Positions 54,369 through 63,302 of a DNA stretch of 64,000 nt are shown in pieces (position 1 is the first letter of the stretch; each line of letters opens with the position of its first letter). The stretch comes from UBA9655 sp964597045 (GTDB taxonomy: Bacteria > Pseudomonadota > Alphaproteobacteria > UBA9655): positions 6,089 to 70,088 of the forward strand of contig CAZQWE010000009.1 of assembly GCA_964597045.1 (NCBI GenBank). Direction: 5' to 3'. The translations under genes were made by a program, and so were the position numbers. The notes under the pieces were generated by a model. It made no database searches and had not been told where the DNA came from. It worked only from the letters and a program-made list of their open reading frames with translations.

Positions 54369-55673
54369 TCAAACCAACCCAAAGCGTTCCTTGTTCTCCG
54401 CAGACATCTTAACCTTGAGATGTGCCACCTCTTCATTATCCTTACGCTCAATGACTTCTCCATGGGCGTAGAGCCAGGCGATACGCTTGCCGTCGGAAAG
54501 GGGTACGTCAAAACCGTAGGTCTTCTCTTTTGCTGCAAAGAATCGGTCTATTTTTTTTAACAAGTCATCTATACCTTCTTCTTTTAAAGCAGAAATGACA
54601 GATTGGACTGGCTTTAGCGCCCGATCAGCTATAGATCGAAGGCGCCTTAAATCTTCCTTTTTAAGAAGGTCGGATTTATTGAGTACCTCAATTCCATGAT
54701 CTTCATATGCTTTTTCAAGATCCAGGTCCTTTAGAACATTGATGACGTCCTGACTTTGAGATTCTGTTTCTGGATGTGAGACATCACGGACATGAAGAAT
54801 CAAATCAGCCTCAATAACCTCTTCAAGGGTTGCGCGAAAAGCAGCGACGAGGAGAGTTGGCAGATCGGAAATAAATCCAACCGTATCAGAGAGAATAATT
54901 TCTCGGCCCGAAGGCAATTCAAGTCGCCTCATGGTGGGATCGAGGGTTGCGAACAAGAGATGTTCGGCCATGACGTGGGCATGGGTGAGTGTGTTGAATA
55001 GGGTCGATTTCCCCGCGTTCGTGTAACCGATCAAGGCAACAGTGGGGTAGGGAACGCGCTTGCGTGCTTTTCGATGTAAAGCGCGGGTTCGCTTCACGTC
55101 CTCAAGATCTTTCTTAATCCGTGTGATACGCTCATCAATCAAGCGCCTGTCCATCTCGATCTGAGTTTCACCAGGGCCACCAATAAAGCCGAATCCACCG
55201 CGCTGTCTCTCAAGGTGGGTCCATGACCGTACAAGCCTACTTCTTTGATAGGTGAGGGCTGCAAGCTCAACTTGTAGGCGTCCTTCAGCTGTGCGTGCGC
55301 GGGCTCCAAAGATCTCCAGGATCAAGCCTGTCCGGTCAATAACCTTCGTATTCCAGGTTTTCTCAAGGTTACGTTGTTGAACAGGGGAAATGGGTGCGTC
55401 AATGAAAACAAGATCGACGTTCAGGTGCTTGATGGGTCCCGTTAAGGATTCAACATGACCTTTACTAATGTAAGTTGCAGGCCTAATCATATGCTGCTTA
55501 AAATATTCAGTTCCTACCGCATTAAGCTGGATGGCCTCTGTCAGGCCCTTGGCTTCTTCAAGGCGTGCCTCAGGATCGATGACCCGATGTTGGCCTCGCA
55601 CAATATATGGACATATAATAAAAACGGCCCCGGTTGATTTTCCTCCCGAGGCCATAAAGTCGTTATCGGTCAC
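54369..55673 (-). CDS. hflX: Ribosome-associated GTPase HflX
   Basis: A GTPase that binds and splits stalled or heat-damaged 70S ribosomes. It has 434 residues. The N-terminal HflX domain has VFIDAPISPVQQRNLE and LEIFGARARTAEGRLQVELA, plus GGFGFIGGPGETQIEMDRRL in the linker. The G domain shows GYTNAGKSTLFN (G1), DTVGF (G3) and LNKSD (G4). It is 6 bp downstream of hfq, the usual hfq-hflX pair. Confidence 0.96.
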   Translation of the reverse strand: MTDNDFMASGGKSTGAVFIICPYIVRGQHRVIDPEARLEEAKGLTEAIQLNAVGTEYFKQHMIRPATYISKGHVESLTGPIKHLNVDLVFIDAPISPVQQRNLEKTWNTKVIDRTGLILEIFGARARTAEGRLQVELAALTYQRSRLVRSWTHLERQRGGFGFIGGPGETQIEMDRRLIDERITRIKKDLEDVKRTRALHRKARKRVPYPTVALIGYTNAGKSTLFNTLTHAHVMAEHLLFATLDPTMRRLELPSGREIILSDTVGFISDLPTLLVAAFRATLEEVIEADLILHVRDVSHPETESQSQDVINVLKDLDLEKAYEDHGIEVLNKSDLLKKEDLRRLRSIADRALKPVQSVISALKEEGIDDLLKKIDRFFAAKEKTYGFDVPLSDGKRIAWLYAHGEVIERKDNEEVAHLKVKMSAENKERFGLV

Positions 55674-55679
55674 GGACGT

Positions 55680-55943
55680 TTAGGTCTCTTTTTCTTCTGT
55701 TACTTCTTCCTCTTCAAATAATTGAATCGGATTAATTGGCATGACCGTTGATATAGCATGTTTATAAACAAGTTGTGAATGATTATCTCTGCGAAGAAGA
55801 ACGGAAAAGCTATCAAACCAAGTGACGATACCTTGTAGCTTTACACCGTTCACCAAAAAGAGGGTTACGGGCGCTTTTGTTTTCCGCAATTGGTTTAAGA
55901 AAACGTCTTGCAAATTATTCATTTTTTCAGAGGACATGTTCAT
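55680..55943 (-). CDS. hfq: RNA chaperone Hfq
   Basis: A hexameric Sm-like RNA chaperone that mediates small-RNA regulation. At 87 residues it shows the Sm1 motif (APVTLFLVNGVKLQGIVTWFD, read in two parts) and the Sm2 signature QLVYKHAISTVMP (about residues 58-70), which carries the U-rich RNA-binding site. The C-terminal tail is short and acidic (EEEEVTEEKET). A second ATG two codons on (MSSEK) could be used instead. It precedes hflX with a 6-bp gap. Confidence 0.96.
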   Translation of the reverse strand: MNMSSEKMNNLQDVFLNQLRKTKAPVTLFLVNGVKLQGIVTWFDSFSVLLRRDNHSQLVYKHAISTVMPINPIQLFEEEEVTEEKET

Positions 55944-56062
55944 CCCTTCTCTTTTTATACATTCATTATAACGCTTAAGCGTTTCACTATCATTCTATTT
56001 ATATCAGGAGTGTCGTTAAAAATTCGTTAGTTTATCCAAAAAAATGTGAACACCTAGTTATT

Positions 56063-56716
56063 CTATATATTTTTAATAATGTTGGCAAGGCCATGGCAGT
56101 CATTCGCCAGAATGATATCCTGTTCTTTAGCAGCTTCGCCACTTCCAACAACAACAGGAATACAGCCGCTTGCACGGGCACAATAAACATCAACGATGGA
56201 ATCGCCAACGAACCAAACATCGTGGCTGGGCACAATCGAACTGGTTTCTAGAGCAGCCAAAACGGGAATATGAGAAGGCTTATCCTTTTCCGTATCCTTT
56301 GAGCCAACAATCTTTTTAAAGTGAGGATTCCAACCCAAATGATCGACTTCTTTTCGGAGGAAGTGACCCACCTTATTACTCACAATTCCAAGATAAATTC
56401 CAAGGGATGAAAGTTCATGGAGGAGCTCTTCGGCTCCTTCAAGAATAGAGATATCTTTAAGATGGAGTTTCTCAACGTTTTCGTAAAATAAGCGTTCCCC
56501 TTCCTTGGCATGTTTTCCAAAGAGATCGGTGGCTGCATCTCGTGTTGAGTGGTGCGGTTTATTCCAGAACTCCTCAATTGTCAAAGGGGAGAATCCAATG
56601 GCTTCTCTTGCCAGGTTGATTGAGTCAAATGCAACGCGCCAAGTATTGACAAGTGTATTATCCCAGTCGAAGAGGATGGCTTTAGGTTTTTTACGGGGAT
56701 AAAATTCTGGAATCAT
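56063..56716 (-). CDS. HAD-superfamily phosphatase (phosphoglycolate phosphatase-like)
   Basis: A 217-residue haloacid-dehalogenase-type hydrolase. Motif I is DWDNTLV (D17, D19), motif II IVSNK, motif III the K of DKPSH, motif IV GDSIVDVYCARASG (about 172-185). An alpha-helical cap lies between motifs I and II, as in the Gph/PGPase group, so a small phosphomonoester is the likely substrate. It lies 9 bp after a YkuD-type gene on the same strand; 119 bp separate it from hfq downstream. Confidence 0.88.
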   Translation of the reverse strand: MIPEFYPRKKPKAILFDWDNTLVNTWRVAFDSINLAREAIGFSPLTIEEFWNKPHHSTRDAATDLFGKHAKEGERLFYENVEKLHLKDISILEGAEELLHELSSLGIYLGIVSNKVGHFLRKEVDHLGWNPHFKKIVGSKDTEKDKPSHIPVLAALETSSIVPSHDVWFVGDSIVDVYCARASGCIPVVVGSGEAAKEQDIILANDCHGLANIIKNI

Positions 56717-56725
56717 TTTTTGTCC

Positions 56726-57220
56726 TTAAAGGTTTACAATCAGACGGCTTTCGAGTGTGCAGTCCTTTAATACTTGTAGCAGATTTTCCAGTGTGAAAGC
56801 AACACATCCGTAAGTGGGTGTAAAGGTTGGCCTTGCGAGGTGGACAAAAATACAGCTTCCCGCACCCTTCACGATGGGGGCATCATTGTGACCTACAACT
56901 AAAATAAGGTCATAAACTTCATCTTCTCTATAGAGTTGCTCATGCCGCCCCTTATAAGGAAGCTTGACATACTGATTGTATTTGGGGTCATCCACATCAT
57001 CGCACCATCCATCTGTGGGCTCTAATGCTTTTAAAGGAAGAGGGGTCAGAGGTTTGGCAAGGCGATCGCCACGGTAAAAGGCTCGTCGAAAAGGGAATGA
57101 ACCCACAGGCGTTGCCATGTCTCCTTCGTGTTTATCAAACTTTACTCCGCCTGCTCCAATGGCGTGTTTAAAGGATTGCCCGTTAAAGGTGAGGGTGTTG
57201 TTCGTGAGGATAAGGTCCAT
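56726..57220 (-). CDS. YkuD-like L,D-transpeptidase (COG3786 type)
   Basis: A 164-residue L,D-transpeptidase-like protein. The active-site stretch IFVHLARPTFTPTYGCVAF (about residues 125-143) has the catalytic Cys in YGCVAF; the more usual SHGCIR is replaced by PTYGCVA, typical of the short COG3786 group. The N-terminus has no signal peptide, so how it reaches the periplasm is unclear. The protein begins directly with the catalytic fold (DLILTNNTLTFNG). It precedes the HAD phosphatase gene by 9 bp. It probably modifies peptidoglycan cross-links or amidates; the specific reaction is unknown. Confidence 0.82.
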   Translation of the reverse strand: MDLILTNNTLTFNGQSFKHAIGAGGVKFDKHEGDMATPVGSFPFRRAFYRGDRLAKPLTPLPLKALEPTDGWCDDVDDPKYNQYVKLPYKGRHEQLYREDEVYDLILVVGHNDAPIVKGAGSCIFVHLARPTFTPTYGCVAFTLENLLQVLKDCTLESRLIVNL

Positions 57221-57243
57221 AATGTTCTCTTTCCCAAAAAAAG

Positions 57244-57335
57244 CGTCATTGCGAGGAGCGTGAGCGACGCGGCAATACTTTAAATTAAAAAAATTGAATT
57301 AAGTCGTCAAGGCTTTGCCTTTCCTTGGAATGACG
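57244..57335. repeat. CGTCATT-ended dispersed repeat
   Basis: A 92-bp stretch between 7-bp inverted ends (CGTCATT and AATGACG), with internal GCGAGGAGCGTGAGCGACGC on the left and GGCTTTGCC on the right. The GAGGAGCG part recurs near 12733. It belongs to the widespread CGTCATTGCGAG-type bacterial repeats and does not match the GGCGTCATCC elements of this window. Confidence 0.65.
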
Positions 57336-57415
57336 ATAGTGGGGAGAGAAAAATATTGCATGAAGCACGCATATATTGTGGTGCAGGTGTCGCAAATAGA
57401 AGAAAAGCGTTTTTC

Positions 57416-57808
57416 CTATTTGCCCTTCTTTGCGTTTACGTACTCACCCAGAAGTTTTGCAATGTGTTGTTTGACTTCAATCTCGGTCAGGCGGGTCTTA
57501 ATATCATTCTGAATCGCAAACTGTTTATTAGGATCAGCTGTTGCGGCCTCGAGCTTTGTTCGTCCCTCCAAAAAAAGGTTTTCTTTTTCTTGCTTAATTT
57601 GGGCGAGGGTCGGAAAGGAGCTGGCAATCTCTTCTGCGTCCACATCATACTGGGCTTTGAGTTTCGTTCTCAAGTCCTCGACAGAATTTCTTTTTGCGTA
57701 AGAACAAGTTGGGCTGTTGAAAGAAGGCTCTTCATTAAATGAACTCGCATTTACGAAAGAAGAGCTGGCAAGAAATCCAAGAGTCAATAAAGAAACAAAG
57801 CGAAACAT
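57416..57808 (-). CDS. Small exported helical protein, unknown
   Basis: Not recognised. It encodes 130 residues from the ATG at 57808, which begins a signal peptide (MFRFVSLLTLGFLASSSFVNA); a longer frame beginning with TTG at 57874 adds residues before it. The mature protein is charged and helical, ending KYVNAKKGK-like (GEYVNAKKGK), with one Cys (SPTCSYA). It lies alone, 79 bp after higA on the same strand. Confidence 0.68.
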   Translation of the reverse strand: MFRFVSLLTLGFLASSSFVNASSFNEEPSFNSPTCSYAKRNSVEDLRTKLKAQYDVDAEEIASSFPTLAQIKQEKENLFLEGRTKLEAATADPNKQFAIQNDIKTRLTEIEVKQHIAKLLGEYVNAKKGK

Positions 57809-57886
57809 AGTCACCTCATATGGTATAAAAAATACTAACTCTTGAATATATAGGGATGATTTATTCTTTTGCAAGAGAAAATGGCG

Positions 57887-58195
57887 TTATTTCGGATTAT
57901 TCACTTTAATGGGATGTATCGTAACACTCCAATCATCTTTGAGCTTTCGACGTGCCTCTTCGAGATCGAAGTCATCTTGGAGTCCCATCCAGAAATGCTC
58001 TGATGTACCAAAGTAATAAGCAAGACGTATTGCTGAGTCCGCCGTGATGCTTCTTCTCCCTAGTACGATCTCATTAATACGGCGTGGTGTTACACCTATA
58101 TCGTTAGCAATTTTATTTTGCGAAATATTCATTGGTTTTAAGAATTCTTCCAATAAGATTTCACCTGGGTGAATATTTCTTAACTTGTCTGACAT
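57887..58195 (-). CDS. higA: HigA-family antitoxin (XRE helix-turn-helix)
   Basis: A 102-residue helix-turn-helix protein of the VapI/HigA group. The typical opening HPGEILLEEFLKPMNISQNK (about residues 9-28) is followed by the HTH ANDIGVTPRRINEIVLGRR and the SAIRLAYYFGTSEHFWMGLQ segment (about 60-80). It should neutralise the HigB toxin encoded 10 bp upstream and autorepress the promoter. The toxin-first gene order is usual for HigBA. Confidence 0.92.
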   Translation of the reverse strand: MSDKLRNIHPGEILLEEFLKPMNISQNKIANDIGVTPRRINEIVLGRRSITADSAIRLAYYFGTSEHFWMGLQDDFDLEEARRKLKDDWSVTIHPIKVNNPK

Positions 58196-58205
58196 CTTTA
58201 GTCTC

Positions 58206-58493
58206 CTAATGATAATCTATTAACTCAACAGAAAAAGCATCTCCATCTTCCCAGTAAAAGCACAGTCTCCATTGGTCATTTATGCGAATACTGTATTGAC
58301 CTATTCGATCTCCTTTGAGGGGCTCTAGTTTATTTCCTGGAGGTATCCTCAAATCATTCAAAATTAAGGCGTTGTTTATCATCCTCAATTTTCTTCTAGC
58401 AATTTGTTGTATGTTGTGAGGGAGCTTTCTAGAAACTCCACCCTCCCAAATAATTTTTGTCTCAGAACATTTAAAGCTATGTATCATTTTCAT
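58206..58493 (-). CDS. higB: HigB-family toxin (RelE-like mRNase)
   Basis: A 95-residue RelE/HigB-fold toxin, presumed to cut mRNA on the ribosome. Family features are MIHSFKCSETKIIWEGG at the start, LPHNIQQIARRKLRMINNA, the IPPGNKLEPLKGDRIGQYSIRIND block (in parts) and the C-terminal QWRLCFYWEDGDAFSVELIDYH strands. A second start two codons on (MIHSF) is equally likely. It precedes higA by 10 bp in the same transcript. Confidence 0.92.
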   Translation of the reverse strand: MKMIHSFKCSETKIIWEGGVSRKLPHNIQQIARRKLRMINNALILNDLRIPPGNKLEPLKGDRIGQYSIRINDQWRLCFYWEDGDAFSVELIDYH

Positions 58494-58627
58494 TATATCC
58501 TATGTCGACATAAGTTACAAGAAATAAATTGGAAGCTCAAACCAGAAGGCATGCGGTTTGATTAAGATATAAAAATGCTATTACTTTAACAGTCTGAAAG
58601 CAATGCTTTTGCAAGAAAAATTACTCA

Positions 58628-58748
58628 GGCGTCATCCACTCCCCATTGGCGATATCCCTGCGAAAGCAGGGATCTTTTGCCGAACGTGTCGGCCGCAAGC
58701 GGCCGAAATACGCTTTTGCCTGAGGTTCCTGCTTTCGCAGGAATGACG
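58628..58748. repeat. Palindromic MITE-like element, copy 2
   Basis: About 121 bp beginning GGCGTCATCC and ending ATGACG. It has the same CCCTGCGAAAGCAGGG hairpin as the copy at 9682-9804, a TTCCTGCTTTCGCAGGAA arm on the right, and a different centre containing the palindrome CGGCCGCAAGCGGCCG. It fills most of the spacer between higB and the L,D-transpeptidase gene. Confidence 0.78.
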
Positions 58749-58767
58749 ACTAATTATTAATAGGACT

Positions 58768-60243
58768 TTACTTCCGCCGTACGCTCTCCAATGCTTGCCA
58801 CACGCGCTTGTCTTGTCCGTATTCATCGGCGACGAAGTGCATGTTATTATCCAAGTCCTCGAATACGGTGAAATAGGTGATGTACACGGGTATAGATTTC
58901 TCTAGTTTGACTCGCTTTGTTGAAGATCCTGACGACTCATGTTTAATACGATCCGCCGTCCAAACATCGGGTTCTTCAAATACAAAGTGAGCCAGCTTTC
59001 GTGGGTCCTCAACGCGGATACATCCATGGCTTAAATCCCTTTTTGTTTTTTGAAAGAGAGATTGATTAGGTGTGCCATGCAAGTAAATGTTAAAGTTTGT
59101 GGGTTCAATTGTGAAACGAATCTTTCCAAGAGAATTGGCAGATCCTGGGCTTTGAACGATGGAGTTACCGACCCAGTGATATCCTTTCGCGGCCATGCCT
59201 CCTGGGTTGCTGCTCATTTTTGAAGCAATTTCACCTGTAATACTAGGGGGGACATGCCATGCGGGATTGAAGATAACTTCAGACATTGTTGCATAAAACA
59301 CGGGTGTTTTTGTGTGTGCTTTCCCTGTGATAATAGGCATTGTGAACGAGGGTTGGTTGTTGGTTACGGCTTTTAAATAAAACCCAGGAATGTTAACTTG
59401 TATAAATTTACTTGGCAGGGGATTAGGGAGCCACCGTTGTCTTTCAAGGCTCACAAGGAGGGAGCGAATTCGGTCTCCAACTGTTTTATTGAGTTCTGTG
59501 AGAGTCGCTCCTCCCACTTTGCCGTCTTGATCTAATCCATGAATTTTTTGGAATTTTTTAACAGCTTCTTCCAAAGCTTCATCGAATGATTCGTTTTCTG
59601 CAGTATCTCTGAGAAGAACATCTTGAGCAATCAATTGAGCTCTTAATGTTTTCACAAGTTGACCTTTGTCTCCCCTCTGGAGTTTCGTACCCTGAGGAAG
59701 TTCAGGCCATCCCCCACTCCCTTCTTTTTTACGATATTCGGCGAGTTTATCTTTGAGATTCTTGTAGTCAGGGCTTTGGGGTTGAAGTGCTTGAATCCAC
59801 CCACAACTATTTGACTTGGCAAGATATTGCTTAAGAAGGTCAACTTCATCAACTTGGACTTGTTTGACATAGATTGTTTTGTCCACCAGATGGGGGTTCA
59901 GCCGCTCACCCTTCATGTCAGAAATATAAAAAAGGCCCCCCATGGTCAACATCTCATCAGCCTGTTTCTGCCCTTCTGGTGTGCTTAAATTTGCTTTAGA
60001 GAGGGCTTCTGTAATGGGGGTGTAATCTTCAACCCAGAGTCCTTCTTGCCCTACGTGATTAAGAGCTTCGATCAAAGTTTTTCCACATTCTGTCCAACTG
60101 CCGTTTTGAATCCACAAGAGTTGTCCATTTGCTGTTTCGTAGACTTTCTGAACTTTTGGCTCTTGTGATGGTGTAGGATAGGCTTGGACTGAAGCCAAAG
60201 CTAAGTAGGAAAGTAGACTTATTGCGGTAAGATTCTTTATCAT
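58768..60243 (-). CDS. Periplasmic L,D-transpeptidase with peptidoglycan-binding domain (YcbB-like)
   Basis: Forms 3-3 peptidoglycan cross-links. It has 491 residues: a signal peptide (about 1-21, ending VQAYP), a helical scaffold domain, a peptidoglycan-binding domain (about 185-250, RGDKGQLVKTLRAQL...FQKIHGLDQDGKVGG), and a YkuD catalytic domain (about 280-420) with H389 in IYLHGTP and the catalytic C408 in SHGCIRVEDP. Domain order matches YcbB/LdtD. It is read from a promoter upstream of 60243. The spacer holding the DnaA box separates it from rpsT. Confidence 0.92.
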   Translation of the reverse strand: MIKNLTAISLLSYLALASVQAYPTPSQEPKVQKVYETANGQLLWIQNGSWTECGKTLIEALNHVGQEGLWVEDYTPITEALSKANLSTPEGQKQADEMLTMGGLFYISDMKGERLNPHLVDKTIYVKQVQVDEVDLLKQYLAKSNSCGWIQALQPQSPDYKNLKDKLAEYRKKEGSGGWPELPQGTKLQRGDKGQLVKTLRAQLIAQDVLLRDTAENESFDEALEEAVKKFQKIHGLDQDGKVGGATLTELNKTVGDRIRSLLVSLERQRWLPNPLPSKFIQVNIPGFYLKAVTNNQPSFTMPIITGKAHTKTPVFYATMSEVIFNPAWHVPPSITGEIASKMSSNPGGMAAKGYHWVGNSIVQSPGSANSLGKIRFTIEPTNFNIYLHGTPNQSLFQKTKRDLSHGCIRVEDPRKLAHFVFEEPDVWTADRIKHESSGSSTKRVKLEKSIPVYITYFTVFEDLDNNMHFVADEYGQDKRVWQALESVRRK

Positions 60244-60359
60244 AATTCCCTCTTTATTAATTTATTTAAGGTTATGGTAACAATAAATTGTTTAAGAATC
60301 TATTTATGATAAGAATCTGTTGTGATGAAGTTAAGCAAAAAAATTCTCAAAACCATCTG

Positions 60360-60388
60360 TTGACGGAGGGAAAAGAGTAGGCTATAAC
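60360..60388 (+). promoter_or_regulatory. Near-consensus promoter for rpsT
   Basis: TTGACG (60360-60365), a 17-bp spacer and TATAAC (60383-60388), placing the start point near 60395. This is one of the best promoter matches in the window. Confidence 0.75.
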
Positions 60389-60401
60389 TCCTCTCCAGCA
60401 C

Positions 60402-60410
60402 TGTGGATAA
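60402..60410 (+). promoter_or_regulatory. Consensus DnaA box in the rpsT leader
   Basis: TGTGGATAA, the perfect complement of TTATCCACA, lies about 7 bp past the predicted transcription start and 20 bp before rpsT. It suggests DnaA can feed back on the rpsT-dnaA transcript. A single box does not make an origin. Confidence 0.7.
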
Positions 60411-60429
60411 ATTTACGTAAGGATTATTA

Positions 60430-60693
60430 ATGGCACAGCATAAATCAGCGATGAAGCGGATTCGCCGTGATGCAAAAGCATCTGAACTCAATCATTCAAG
60501 AATCTCTCGGATTCGTACATTTGTTAAGAAAGTTGAAACAGCTCTGGCAACAGGGGATAAGAAGGCTGCTCAAACGGCTCTAACTCAAGCCCAACCAGAA
60601 ATTATGCGTGGTGTTACAAAAGGGGTCTTGCATCGCAATACAGCTGCTCGTAAAATGTCTAGACTCAACAGTCGAGTTGCAAAGCTCGCATAA
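60430..60693 (+). CDS. rpsT: Ribosomal protein S20
   Basis: A small-subunit ribosomal protein of 87 residues, rich in Lys, Arg and Ala, with the family pattern AQHKSAMKRIRRDAKASELNHSR at the start (read in parts), FVKKVETAL in the middle and GVLHRNTAARKMSRLNSRVAKLA at the end. The start follows TAAGGA at 60418-60423. It shares a strand and probably a transcript with dnaA (94-bp gap). rpsT beside dnaA is a common alphaproteobacterial order. Confidence 0.96.
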   Translation: MAQHKSAMKRIRRDAKASELNHSRISRIRTFVKKVETALATGDKKAAQTALTQAQPEIMRGVTKGVLHRNTAARKMSRLNSRVAKLA

Positions 60694-60787
60694 AACAAAT
60701 TAATTATTTTAGGCATAGCTTGCCATGGGACTTGTTTAAGCTCCAAAAGCTAGAGCTTTGCCCCAAATCAGGGAAGTAGGATTTTGT

Positions 60788-62125
60788 ATGGCATACTCTA
60801 TCGCATCAAATGAATTAGAAGAACAGTGGAAGGGTATACAAGCACGACTCATTGATGAGTATGGGGAAGCGACCTACTCAAGTTGGCTTAAACCTCTTTC
60901 TATTGTGAATCATCTTGAGGGCTGTGTCCGTCTTGTAGCTCCTAATGAATTTATGCGGGATTGGGTCAAAAATAACTATGCAGAAAGGGTTAAAACACTC
61001 CTTCAGAGTTTCAATGATAACATACGTCAAGTTGATGTTATTATTGGGGAGCCGATTCTAACTTCGGCTCATGTGGCGTCAACTTTTGTGGATTTTCCTG
61101 AAGTGAGCTCAAACCTAGATCCTCGGTTTACTTTTGAGAACTTTGTCGTTGGTAAACCCAATGAGCTCGCCCACGCTGCAGCCCGGAAAGTCGCGGAATC
61201 TATAGAGGTTACTTTTAATCCCTTATTTTTGTATGGTGGAGTTGGGTTAGGGAAAACCCATTTGATGCATGCCATTGCATGGCACATCAAGAAATCTCAC
61301 CCTAACCGAAAGGTTATTTATCTTTCTGCTGAAAAGTTTATGTATCAGTTCATTCGTGCCTTAAGATTTAAGGATACGGTTGCTTTCAAGGATCAATTTC
61401 GCTCTGTGGATGTCCTTATGATTGATGATGTTCAATTTATTAGTGGTAAAGATTCCACGCAAGAAGAGTTCTTTCATACCTTCAATGCTCTCGTTGATCA
61501 AAATCGCCAAATCATTATTTCCGCTGATAAATCTCCATCGGATCTTGAAGGCATGGAAGAACGTTTAAAATCTAGACTGGGTTGGGGGCTTGTTGCGGAT
61601 CTTCACCCCACCACCTATGAGTTGCGTCTTGGAATTCTCCAAGCTAAAGCTGAACAAATAAATGTGGAAGTTTCTCAAAGAGTTCTCGAGTTTTTAGCCC
61701 ATAAAATTTCTTCAAACATTCGAGAATTGGAGGGGGCTTTAACCCGGGTTGTTGCCCATTCCACCCTTGTGGGGCGCGAAATTACGCTTGATACAACCCA
61801 GGAAGTATTGAGGGATTTGCTGAGAGCCAATGACCGTCGTGTCACGATTGATGAAATTCAGAAGAAAGTGGCTGAATATTATAGTGTTCGTATTTCCGAT
61901 ATGCATTCCCCTCGTAGGGCTCGCAATGTAGCCAGGCCCAGGCAGGTTGCGATGTATCTTGCGAAGCAATTAACACCACGATCATTTCCAGAGATTGGAA
62001 GAAAGTTTGGGGGGAGGGATCATACTACCGTCCTTCATGCTGTTAAGAAAATAGAAGAACTCATGAATACAGAGAGATCCATTTGCGAAGATATTGAACT
62101 ATTAAGAAGAACATTGGAGAATTAA
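60788..62125 (+). CDS. dnaA: Replication initiator DnaA
   Basis: Binds DnaA boxes and melts the replication origin. It encodes 445 residues from the ATG at 60788, which follows AAGTAGGAT; a TTG start 10 codons earlier has no homology. Domain I (about 8-75) with WLKPLSIV, domain III AAA+ with Walker A GGVGLGKTH (about 150-158) and Walker B LMIDDVQFI, and domain IV with the DNA-binding signature RSFPEIGRKFGGRDHTTVLH (about 405-425) are all present. dnaN follows after 2 bp, so initiator and clamp are coexpressed. Confidence 0.98.
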   Translation: MAYSIASNELEEQWKGIQARLIDEYGEATYSSWLKPLSIVNHLEGCVRLVAPNEFMRDWVKNNYAERVKTLLQSFNDNIRQVDVIIGEPILTSAHVASTFVDFPEVSSNLDPRFTFENFVVGKPNELAHAAARKVAESIEVTFNPLFLYGGVGLGKTHLMHAIAWHIKKSHPNRKVIYLSAEKFMYQFIRALRFKDTVAFKDQFRSVDVLMIDDVQFISGKDSTQEEFFHTFNALVDQNRQIIISADKSPSDLEGMEERLKSRLGWGLVADLHPTTYELRLGILQAKAEQINVEVSQRVLEFLAHKISSNIRELEGALTRVVAHSTLVGREITLDTTQEVLRDLLRANDRRVTIDEIQKKVAEYYSVRISDMHSPRRARNVARPRQVAMYLAKQLTPRSFPEIGRKFGGRDHTTVLHAVKKIEELMNTERSICEDIELLRRTLEN

Positions 62126-62127
62126 TT

Positions 62128-63291
62128 ATGACGGATGGCTTTGTTGCACACTCATTAACTCAACCTTCTTTTCAGCCCCTTCATCTTGTGGTGGAAAAGG
62201 CAACGTTTATGAAAGCCTTAGGCCATTGCCAAGGGGTCGTTGAGAGAAGGAATACGGTTCCTATTTTAAGTCATGTACTCCTTGAAACTCAGGGAACAAC
62301 CCTCAAAGTTACAGCCACAGATCTTGAGATTTCCTTTGTTGAAGCCATACCGGCTCATGTTCATATTCAAGGGAGTCTGACAGTTTCAGCCCACCTCCTC
62401 TTTGATGTTGTGCGTAAATTACCCGAGGGCTCAGAGATTGAACTTAAAACAAGCGAAGATGGAAACTCTCTTTTACTCCGTTCGGGCAGATCAAATTATA
62501 CATTTTCCTGCCTTCCTGTGATCGACTTTCCAACCATGACAACAGAAAATATGCCCTGTTCCTTTACCCTTCATGCGGCAGAACTTTCACAACTCATTGA
62601 TCACACAAAGTTTTCAATGGCAACTGAAGAAACACGATTTTATTTGAATGGAATTTATTTCCACGCAACTCAGGATGGTTTTTTAAAGGCCGTTGCAACC
62701 GATGGGCTTCGTCTTGCCCTTGCGCAGGTTCCTGTTCCTGAAGGAGCCGCAACCATGCCTGGTGTCATTATTTCTAGGAAAACGATATACGAGATTCGGA
62801 AGTTGATTGACGAAATTGCTCAAGACATCACCATTTCGCTTTCCAGTAATCAAATCCTCTTTAAGGTTGGGGATTCGGTTTTGATCTCACGATTAATTGA
62901 AGGAAAATACCCCGAGTATCAAAATGCTATTCCCGTTGGGAATGACAAGATTCTAAGTGTTAATGCTAAAGGCTTTTCTGATGCTGTCGACCGTATCTCA
63001 ACCATGTCAACTGCAGATAAACTTAGGCCTGTTAAAATGCGTATTGAAGGGGCAGTACTGAGCATTTCTGCCCATGGAGCGGGGACAGGAAGTGCTGTTG
63101 AAGAGCTTGAGGCTAATTATAATGGTGAACCAATGGATTTTGGATTTAATGCAAGATTCATTCTTGATGTTACTCAACAACTCTCCAGTTCAGAGCTTCA
63201 ATTCTTGATTGGTGATGAAACCCAGGCTATCATTGCAAAGGATGCGGGTGATGACTCCGCCCTCTATGTACTCATGCCAATGAGGGTGTAA
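62128..63291 (+). CDS. dnaN: DNA polymerase III beta clamp
   Basis: The sliding clamp that tethers DNA polymerase III. It has 387 residues, slightly longer than usual because of a roughly 15-residue extension before LVVEKATFMKALGHCQGVVE. Three clamp domains are recognisable: RRNTVPILSHVLLE in the first, TEETRFYLNGIYFHA (about 170-184) in the second, and the C-terminal QFLIGDETQAIIAKDAGDDSALYVLMPMRV (read in parts) that ends in the conserved peptide-binding tail. The 2-bp gap to dnaA implies coupling. Start alternatives further in would lose no conserved part. Confidence 0.97.
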   Translation: MTDGFVAHSLTQPSFQPLHLVVEKATFMKALGHCQGVVERRNTVPILSHVLLETQGTTLKVTATDLEISFVEAIPAHVHIQGSLTVSAHLLFDVVRKLPEGSEIELKTSEDGNSLLLRSGRSNYTFSCLPVIDFPTMTTENMPCSFTLHAAELSQLIDHTKFSMATEETRFYLNGIYFHATQDGFLKAVATDGLRLALAQVPVPEGAATMPGVIISRKTIYEIRKLIDEIAQDITISLSSNQILFKVGDSVLISRLIEGKYPEYQNAIPVGNDKILSVNAKGFSDAVDRISTMSTADKLRPVKMRIEGAVLSISAHGAGTGSAVEELEANYNGEPMDFGFNARFILDVTQQLSSSELQFLIGDETQAIIAKDAGDDSALYVLMPMRV

Positions 63292-63302
63292 GGAAGGCAA
63301 AT

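Noticed and set aside
60244..60790. A replication origin around rpsT-dnaA.
   Set aside because: Only one consensus DnaA box and no AT-rich unwinding repeats were seen. In alphaproteobacteria the origin is often not next to dnaA.
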